From Propionispora hippei DSM 15287 (GTDB lineage Bacteria > Bacillota > Negativicutes > Propionisporales > Propionisporaceae): a DNA stretch of 37,468 nt. Shown here piece after piece: positions 32,798 through 37,468 of this stretch. The DNA lies in contig NZ_FQZD01000037.1 in the NCBI RefSeq assembly GCF_900141835.1, forward strand, positions 1 through 37,468. Reading direction: 5' to 3'. The position numbers and the translations under genes are program-made. Position 1 is the stretch's first letter, and each line of letters starts with the position of its first letter. The notes below the pieces were generated by a model. The model was not told the DNA's origin and made no database searches. It worked only from the letters and a program-made list of their open reading frames with translations.

Positions 32798-33257
32798 AGT
32801 ACCTTCTTTTTTCTGCACTGTTTGCTTAGTGCTAGTGTAGTAACAAGTTCCCTTTTCAGCCAAATGACCTGCCTGAATTTCCATTTGCTATGTTAGCCTC
32901 AATTGACGTAGGAACTATACGCCTCATTGCTTCGCCCAGCTAGATGAGAATTCTTTCTGCGTCCTTTGATAATATAGGAACCTGTCGCTACATTAGTTTG
33001 GCACATATGTCCTGTGGCTATGTATCTGCCTTGCCGTAACGGATAAAATGGGCGTGCTAATCAAGCCCATCATCAGGCTTAGGAAATCGCTGATGTAATT
33101 GAGCCCTTCAGCATGTCGAGAGACCCTTTCATTGGGCAAGCAGTAAAACCGAAAGAATAGTCTCGCTATTTCAAGGTCTTACTGCACAGCCAGGCGGAAA
33201 AAGCTCTGTTAAGACGCGCAGTACCAATTAATCAGTAGTTCCTTGCTCTTCCTTTAT
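32798..33257. other. Non-coding region between fabK and the membrane protein gene
   Basis: About 460 bases without a convincing gene on either strand. Stretches such as GGAAATCGCTGATG resemble the intergenic piece near 30330 (GAAAACCGCTGATT). No clear promoter or terminator stands out. Confidence 0.5.
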
Positions 33258-34202
33258 TTATAGTTTAATTTTGGCAGCATCGGTCAGTACCTGGCGGGCC
33301 TGTGTAATAATATCTTCTATAATCGCTTTCACAGGGTCAATCTTTTTTAACGGCAGCAGACTTTGGCCGGCCTGTACCATGCCATTTACCACATCGCCGT
33401 CGATAGCAGCTTTCCGGTTAGTTCCGGCCGCCAGCTTTTCCAGCTCTTCCTTGGAGGCACCGCCGCCATATTCCAGAGCCAGGAACTTATCGGTAAACGG
33501 ATTCTTAACGCCCCGGACAGCATGGCCCATAGTCAGCCCGGTTACAACTGTATCGGTATCAATTGCTTCAATTAACTTTTGCTTTACGTTGCCATGGACG
33601 GCACACTCTTCCGAAACCAAAAACCGGGTTCCCATCTGCACACCGGCAGCCCCCATCAGCAAAGCCGCTGCCAAACCACGTCCATCAGCAAAACCGCCAG
33701 CTACAATGACAGGAAGCTTAACTAAGGGCAGAACCTGCGTCATCAGTGCCATCGTAGTCAGCACACCAATATGGCCGCCAGCCTCCATGCCTTCGATAAC
33801 AATCGCATCGGCACCTTTCTCCTGGACCCGTAAAGCAAGCTTAACATTAGGCACGACCGGAATGATTTTAACTCCTGCCTGCTTTAACTTTTCAAAAAAA
33901 GGAACCGGATTGCCTGCCCCTAAAGTAACAAACGCTACTTTTTCCTCGCAAATGATATCAATGATTTCTTCCTTATTAGGAGCCATAAGTTGCACATTGA
34001 CCCCAAAGGCCTTGTCCGTTAAGGTCTTGGCTAGACGAATCTGCTCCCGGACCCAGGACGCATCCCGGCCACCGGTAGCAATGATACCGGCACCACCGGC
34101 ATTAGAAACGGCCGCTGCCAAACGGTGCTCCGAGACCCAGGCCATTCCGCCCTGAATAATGGGATATTTAATACCTAACAACGCTGTTATTGTATTGGTC
34201 AT
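33258..34202 (-). CDS. fabK: Enoyl-ACP reductase II FabK (FMN-dependent)
   Basis: Reduces the enoyl-ACP double bond in fatty-acid elongation using NAD(P)H and FMN. It is a TIM-barrel protein of the nitronate monooxygenase superfamily, 314 aa. The sequence ALLGIKYPIIQGGMAWVSEH, FGVNVQLMAP, VTLGAGNPVPF, GADAIVIEGMEAGGHIG and AGGFADGRGLAAALLMGA follows FabK of Streptococcus along its length. Nitronate monooxygenase is the main alternative; the full-length match favours FabK. ATG behind AAGGAG. It stands alone and not in a fab cluster. Confidence 0.9.
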   Translation of the reverse strand: MTNTITALLGIKYPIIQGGMAWVSEHRLAAAVSNAGGAGIIATGGRDASWVREQIRLAKTLTDKAFGVNVQLMAPNKEEIIDIICEEKVAFVTLGAGNPVPFFEKLKQAGVKIIPVVPNVKLALRVQEKGADAIVIEGMEAGGHIGVLTTMALMTQVLPLVKLPVIVAGGFADGRGLAAALLMGAAGVQMGTRFLVSEECAVHGNVKQKLIEAIDTDTVVTGLTMGHAVRGVKNPFTDKFLALEYGGGASKEELEKLAAGTNRKAAIDGDVVNGMVQAGQSLLPLKKIDPVKAIIEDIITQARQVLTDAAKIKL

Positions 34203-34265
34203 TATAATTCTCCTTATTATAAAGTTTACTATGTTATGAAGAAAATTTTACTATATATAGCAATA

Positions 34266-34277
34266 TTCTTGCAAGAA
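34266..34277. promoter_or_regulatory. Perfect 12-bp palindrome upstream of fabK
   Basis: TTCTTGCAAGAA overlaps the possible -35 region (TTGCAA, 18 nt, TAAAAT) of fabK on the minus strand. It could be an operator for a fatty-acid regulator; no known consensus is claimed. Confidence 0.4.
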
Positions 34278-34552
34278 ATTTTAAAACCATCGCGAATAAG
34301 AATAACTATAGGCGGTATGTTTATACTTTGGATATAGCGGCAGCTTTGACCGGATCCAAACTTTGGCTATCTTGCAAATCCCCATCACCTTGCCTACGCT
34401 GATATACGAGGCTTTTCCGGTTTTCAATCCCCAAAGCCCCGCAATTTAACTTCAAATCTCACTTCGCTTATGCTCTAAAGTGTGTCTTTAATCTATATGT
34501 GTCGTACCTCATTAAATTTTGTTGAAATAATTCGCTATTACAGCAAAATTCG

Positions 34553-34620
34553 CGTGCCTTTTAGGGTATAATTCGCCTGGCGCAACCCGCCATGGATCAT
34601 CCTGTTGATTACAAGGCACG
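34553..34620. other. Three-stem potential RNA structure
   Basis: CGTGCCTT (34553-34560) pairs with AAGGCACG (34613-34620), enclosing TGGCG-CAACC-CGCCA (34578-34592) and a weaker ATCA/TGAT stem. The closed shape resembles a small junction. It lies upstream of the speD promoter and of fabK. No known RNA family is recognised. Confidence 0.4.
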
Positions 34621-34694
34621 TTCTAACTCCGTTTACTCTGTAAGTGAAAAAATAGGCACAATCGTACACCGCCTCTCCTTTCTAAAATACCCCC

Positions 34695-34723
34695 TTTACA
34701 ATCCCAGGCAGGACACTTATAAT
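34695..34723 (+). promoter_or_regulatory. Sigma-A promoter of speD
   Basis: TTTACA (34695-34700), 17 nt, TATAAT (34718-34723); the leader to speD would be about 138 nt. Confidence 0.72.
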
Positions 34724-34867
34724 CAAAAGTTGTAGAATAAAGATATAAAACAGCGCAATCGTAATTATATCGCGAAAAATCCCGCTTTTCGCCAAATACT
34801 TCCTATATTTTACCCATTTTGAGTTTCTATAGTCATATCTAATACATCCAAAGGAGCGATATTCATC

Positions 34868-35320
34868 GTGAAATTAATTGGCAAGCACGTAACCATTGAT
34901 ATGTATGGTTGCAACTTTGATAAGCTAAACAACATGGATTTCATTAGAGACACCATATATAGTGCCGTTACCGAGGCTAATATGACCGTAATCAATTTTA
35001 CTTCTCATAGGTTCGAGCCGCAGGGTCTGTCAATGATGGTCCTGCTCGCCAGAGGCCACATGAGTGTTCATAGCTATCCTGAGCTAGGCTATGCCGCGAT
35101 TGATATTATGACCTGCGAAGAACAAAGTAGCCCCAACAACGCAATTGCCGTATTAAGAGAACGGCTTAAGCCGGAAAAAACCAGAACTACCCATATAAAG
35201 CGGGGCGATTTTGGTTCAGAACGCGACATGAAACCCAAAGTAAAAGTTAGCATCACCCCGTTGCGCCGCGTACGTGACACAGGTGCTAAAGTATTACGTT
35301 TATTGTCGCGGCCTAAATAA
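34868..35320 (+). CDS. speD: S-adenosylmethionine decarboxylase proenzyme SpeD
   Basis: Makes the aminopropyl donor for spermidine. The proenzyme self-cleaves before a Ser that becomes the pyruvoyl group; the site is the Ser of GHMSVHSYPELGYAAID, at about residue 61. The KLIGKHVTIDMYGCNFDKLN start and MTCEEQSSPNNA part are typical of the short bacterial class. About 150 aa, slightly longer than usual because of a basic C-terminal tail (LRRVRDTGAKVLRLLSRPK). GTG start behind AAAGGAG. Single gene with promoter and terminator; no speE is seen in the window. Confidence 0.94.
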   Translation: MKLIGKHVTIDMYGCNFDKLNNMDFIRDTIYSAVTEANMTVINFTSHRFEPQGLSMMVLLARGHMSVHSYPELGYAAIDIMTCEEQSSPNNAIAVLRERLKPEKTRTTHIKRGDFGSERDMKPKVKVSITPLRRVRDTGAKVLRLLSRPK

Positions 35321-35334
35321 TTATTACGTTGCTC

Positions 35335-35362
35335 AAGGCACTCCTTGCGAGTGCCTTTTTAT
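35335..35362 (+). terminator. Terminator of speD
   Basis: AAGGCACTC pairs with GAGTGCCTT around CTTGC, followed by TTTTATTTTT. Confidence 0.95.
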
Positions 35363-35386
35363 TTTTCTTGCTGCTTTAGCCTAAAT

Positions 35387-35430
35387 GTAAGTCAGCGATA
35401 GCGTGAGCATTATTATAAAAGCCACTGCTT
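35387..35430. repeat. Intergenic repeat, copy 1
   Basis: GTAAGTCAGCGATAGCG, then GCATTATTATAA and CACTGC, recur with few changes at 37155-37205. The two copies lie in the same orientation on either side of the porin gene. Confidence 0.5.
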
Positions 35431-35481
35431 TGTCCTTGTGAAAACTATTTCAGATATTAAAATTCCTATAATAATGTAAAA

Positions 35482-35525
35482 AATGCAAAGCATGACTCCC
35501 ACTAAAGGAGTTCACGCTTTGCATT
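35482..35525 (-). terminator. Terminator of the porin gene
   Basis: AATGCAAAGC pairs with GCTTTGCATT, and CTCC with GGAG inside, 23 bases past the porin stop. Confidence 0.8.
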
Positions 35526-35548
35526 ATAAATGTATATAAAGTGGCGAG

Positions 35549-36484
35549 TTAAAACTTATAAGTCACTGTGGTACGGAAGGATTTTTTGCCGTTACCGTTA
35601 TCAATTTGCTTACCATCACGCATAGCCAAACCTACGGTAGTATTGGGGTCAATCTTATGGTTAAAGGTATACCAATATCCCTTTTCATTGCCCCACCAAG
35701 TTGTCCATCCATTGATCGAAGCATTGGCTTCTATTTTATAGTTATAAAGGGATACCGAATTCACCCCATCAAAATTGTAAGCTACTCCCACTGAATAGGC
35801 GGTATTCTTCACTGCCGCATCGGACTTAGCGTAATCGGCATAGTATGAAGCCTTACCTTTGGTATAAGAACCGTCAATAGCCCCAAAATTAACGTCGCCA
35901 GTACTATCCGAATAGTCATACTTTGCAAAAGTAGCCCCTAAGGTTACATTTTTTGCCGGACTAAAACCGGCACGCAAAGCATAAATTTTGTTGTCATTAC
36001 TGCCGGTGTTATCTTCTTGCAGGACAGCGGCAAACAAAGAAGTTTCCCCGGATTTGCCGGAAACCGTCAAACCATCTAAGAAATAGTTCTTCCCGATGTT
36101 GGCAGTGTTGTCGAATAAGATACCGGACCCAAGGAATAAATCCTGACGGCCAAGTTTATAGGAAAAGCCTCCATTTTTATAAATTAATCCAAACTGATCA
36201 ATAGCCCCGGCAGATTTGCCTGCCCGGACAAAGTCCTTACCCACACTCTCATTAGTCAGACTTTCTGCACCAAAGCGGGCAAATACAGTAACGTTATTAT
36301 TAACCATGGTTTTAGCATTTAACCGGAATACATACTTTGTGCCATCTCGGTCTACATTACTCATTTTTTCCTGACGATTTTCAATAACAACATTTCCGGA
36401 AAGCTCCACCGGGTTAGCAAAAACAGTACCACCAGATAGTGTAACCATCGTTAAGACCGCCGCCGCAAGTAACCTTTTTCTCAT
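35549..36484 (-). CDS. Outer-membrane beta-barrel porin
   Basis: A 311-aa protein with a signal peptide (MRKRLLAAAVLTMVTLSGG, cleavage after VFA) and a series of alternating beta strands (SYKLGRQDLFLGSGILF, ASYYADYAKSDAA, YSVGVAYNFDGVNSVSLYNY) ending in TTVTYKF; a terminal Phe is the signal for outer-membrane barrel insertion. It probably forms a diffusion channel; the substrate is unknown. It has no SLH domain. It marks the host as a diderm. ATG behind AAAAGGGGAC; -10-like TATAAT at about 60 bases upstream but no clear -35. Single gene with a terminator. Confidence 0.88.
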   Translation of the reverse strand: MRKRLLAAAVLTMVTLSGGTVFANPVELSGNVVIENRQEKMSNVDRDGTKYVFRLNAKTMVNNNVTVFARFGAESLTNESVGKDFVRAGKSAGAIDQFGLIYKNGGFSYKLGRQDLFLGSGILFDNTANIGKNYFLDGLTVSGKSGETSLFAAVLQEDNTGSNDNKIYALRAGFSPAKNVTLGATFAKYDYSDSTGDVNFGAIDGSYTKGKASYYADYAKSDAAVKNTAYSVGVAYNFDGVNSVSLYNYKIEANASINGWTTWWGNEKGYWYTFNHKIDPNTTVGLAMRDGKQIDNGNGKKSFRTTVTYKF

Positions 36485-36864
36485 ACTTTTGTCCCCTTTT
36501 CATCGATATTATTATGATAGCATTAGAGATATGTTAAATTATCGCATTATATAGAATATTTAGATATCAGTGATTATCTGATTTTCTTGTCGGAAAATCG
36601 AGTATGTTTATTGTAGGAGTAATTGGAAATATGGGCACCAATTATACATAAGTAATATCAAGGCTTAATGAGCGGTAACTGCACTCATTTTCTTGAACAC
36701 TAAACCGCTATCAGTTAGGCCCTTCCACTACCTCGTTACCCATATATTTAGAAGTATAAGGAGGATACTCTCGGAACTGAGGCATCTAGTTCTAATAAGC
36801 CAAGCCCTCTCAAATCATCCGCTTCCTCCTTTTTATGAAAGAGGTTAACTCATATCGTCCTATT

Positions 36865-36889
36865 TTCTTTTGCCATTACTGCAAAAGAA
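36865..36889. repeat. Short palindrome
   Basis: TTCTTTTGC and GCAAAAGAA are perfect 9-bp arms around CATTACT. It lies just left of a larger imperfect palindrome and may belong to the same repeat element. Confidence 0.5.
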
Positions 36890-36925
36890 ACAAAAAATCT
36901 AGGCCTACACTCCAAAAGACTTGAA

Positions 36926-37005
36926 AAAAAGGAGCACCTTCCTAAAAATCCGAAACTCGCTTCGCTCAAACACACGGATTTTCTTAACGGAAGATGCTCC
37001 TTTTT
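36926..37005. repeat. 80-bp nested palindrome (REP- or MITE-like)
   Basis: AAAAAGGAGCA-CTTCC pairs with GGAAG-TGCTCCTTTTT, and inside AAAATCCG pairs with CGGATTTT around an ACTCGCTTCGCTCAAAC loop region. A/T runs at both ends could terminate transcription in both directions, but no gene ends at either side, which favours a dispersed repeat. Confidence 0.6.
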
Positions 37006-37154
37006 CATCCTACGGACCGTCTTTTTCCGTAAAGGCCGCCGGGAACGGCTCAAGAGGATAGGTTTTCAGCTAAATAAATAAAACCATTCTACAAAGCGCT
37101 AAAAAATTCTGATCAACTACTGCCACCCGGCGGGGGTTGTATTTTAACATAAGC

Positions 37155-37205
37155 GTAAGTCAGCGACAGCGCTCCCGCATTGTTATGATACAATCCTCAC
37201 TGCCA
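37155..37205. repeat. Intergenic repeat, copy 2
   Basis: GTAAGTCAGCGACAGCG, GCATTGTTATGA and CACTGC match the copy at 35387-35430 in the same order and orientation. Confidence 0.5.
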
Positions 37206-37235
37206 TCTTAATGTGTTACCCCTTTCAGGGCATAA

Positions 37236-37261
37236 CAAAAAACACCCACAAATGTGAGTGT
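37236..37261 (-). terminator. Terminator near the right end
   Basis: ACACCCACA and TGTGAGTGT pair around two bases, one pair wobble; on the minus strand TTTTTT follows. It should end a transcript from the right. An 18-base match to its left part (GGCATAACAAAAAACACC) recurs at 37451-37468, at the window edge. Confidence 0.7.
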
Positions 37262-37339
37262 CTTTCTCTTAACCAGCAACTATCTATCCTCCCGGGCCGT
37301 TTCCAGCCAAGTCTTCCGTTTAAACCGGCAGCCACTGGC

Positions 37340-37468
37340 TTATTTCACTTTCCTTACTAAAGAAGATAACTTTTCTACCAGCCATACACAGGAATGAATC
37401 AAAGGTACGTCAGTACCTTCCTTGACGTATGTGAGCTTCTTCAGCTTATCGGCATAACAAAAAACACC
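37340..37468 (-). CDS. Possible 3' end of a gene entering from the right edge
   Basis: On the minus strand an open frame comes in from the window edge and stops at 37340 after 42 residues (middle part YADKLKKLTYVKEGTDVPLI, end VEKLSSLVRKVK). The sequence looks protein-like and a terminator lies about 80 bases further on. Against it, the 18 bases at the edge repeat part of that terminator, so the frame may start within a non-coding hairpin. Function unknown. Confidence 0.25.
   Translation of the reverse strand, partial: GVFCYADKLKKLTYVKEGTDVPLIHSCVWLVEKLSSLVRKVK

Larger units (their letters stand above)
34203..34867. other. Intergenic region between fabK and speD
   Basis: 665 bases without a gene. 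It holds the fabK upstream region with a 12-bp palindrome, a three-stem structure at 34553-34620 and the speD promoter (34695-34723). Confidence 0.6.
36485..37468. other. Repeat-rich region without an assured gene
   Basis: Nearly 1 kb with no convincing gene apart from a possible partial frame at the edge. It holds palindromes at 36865-36889 and 36926-37005, a repeat at 37155-37205, a terminator at 37242-37261 and an 18-base direct repeat at 37229 and 37451. The small frames here look like by-products of the palindromes. Confidence 0.6.

Noticed and set aside
33271..34155. 294-codon plus-strand frame
   Set aside because: It is antisense to fabK; its Ser/Ala/Pro-rich composition is typical of a shadow frame.
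34485..34520. TGTGTCGTAC-type motif shared with 14355-14380 and 19395-19425
   Set aside because: The match is only about ten bases, with differing surroundings; too short to support an operator or repeat.
36850..37053. 67-codon minus-strand frame
   Set aside because: It runs through the nested palindromes and has no ribosome site; the frame is a by-product of the repeat.

Overview
The window looks like a piece of chromosome from an endospore-forming, diderm Firmicute of the class Negativicutes, probably close to Sporomusa or Pelosinus (family Sporomusaceae). This is inferred from three things: a backbone of genes whose order matches the Bacillus ctsR-to-sigH cluster, sporulation functions (SigH, a SpoIIP-type hydrolase), and an outer-membrane beta-barrel porin with a signal peptide and a terminal Phe, which only diderm bacteria need. 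Strong Shine-Dalgarno sequences, a cysteine T-box and a CtsR operator also fit a Firmicute.

The backbone is on the minus strand and reads from high to low coordinates: ctsR-mcsA-mcsB-clpC (30.8-26.2 kb, protein quality control), radA and disA (26.1-23.6 kb, DNA repair and c-di-AMP), a CarD-family regulator and yacL (21.3-19.6 kb), ispD and ispDF (19.3-17.2 kb, MEP isoprenoid pathway), gltX (14.2 kb), a Cys T-box followed by cysE-cysS-mrnC (12.5-9.7 kb), thyA-dfrA (9.4-8.1 kb), rlmB-vanW-yacP (7.8-5.1 kb) and sigH (4.9 kb). Below that lie a PPi-type phosphofructokinase, a DUF421 membrane protein, uppP and a tRNA-Tyr/fMet/Thr cluster.

Two plus-strand insertions interrupt the backbone. The first (14.9-17.1 kb) is a nitrogen module: a strong promoter, a leader with two hexaloop hairpins that each overlap a terminator (the signature of ANTAR-protein antitermination), a TTG-started 54-codon ORF, amtB and glnK. 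The second (21.4-23.6 kb) holds a conserved small protein, a SpoIIP-like hydrolase with a C-terminal membrane anchor, and a small membrane protein that appears to share the N-terminal domain of that hydrolase.

The right end (31-37.5 kb) is less conserved: an RlmI-type methyltransferase with a small membrane protein, fabK, speD, the porin, and about 1 kb of non-coding DNA rich in palindromes and repeats.

The most interesting points are the ANTAR-type double-terminator leader of amtB with its unlisted small ORF (and a decayed copy of part of that ORF 13 kb away), the standalone ispD that still carries a broken stub of an IspF domain, a pair of similar structured intergenic elements upstream of rlmB and of the cysE T-box, and the unusual CtsR operator. 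All product names come from reading the translated sequences; no database search was run.
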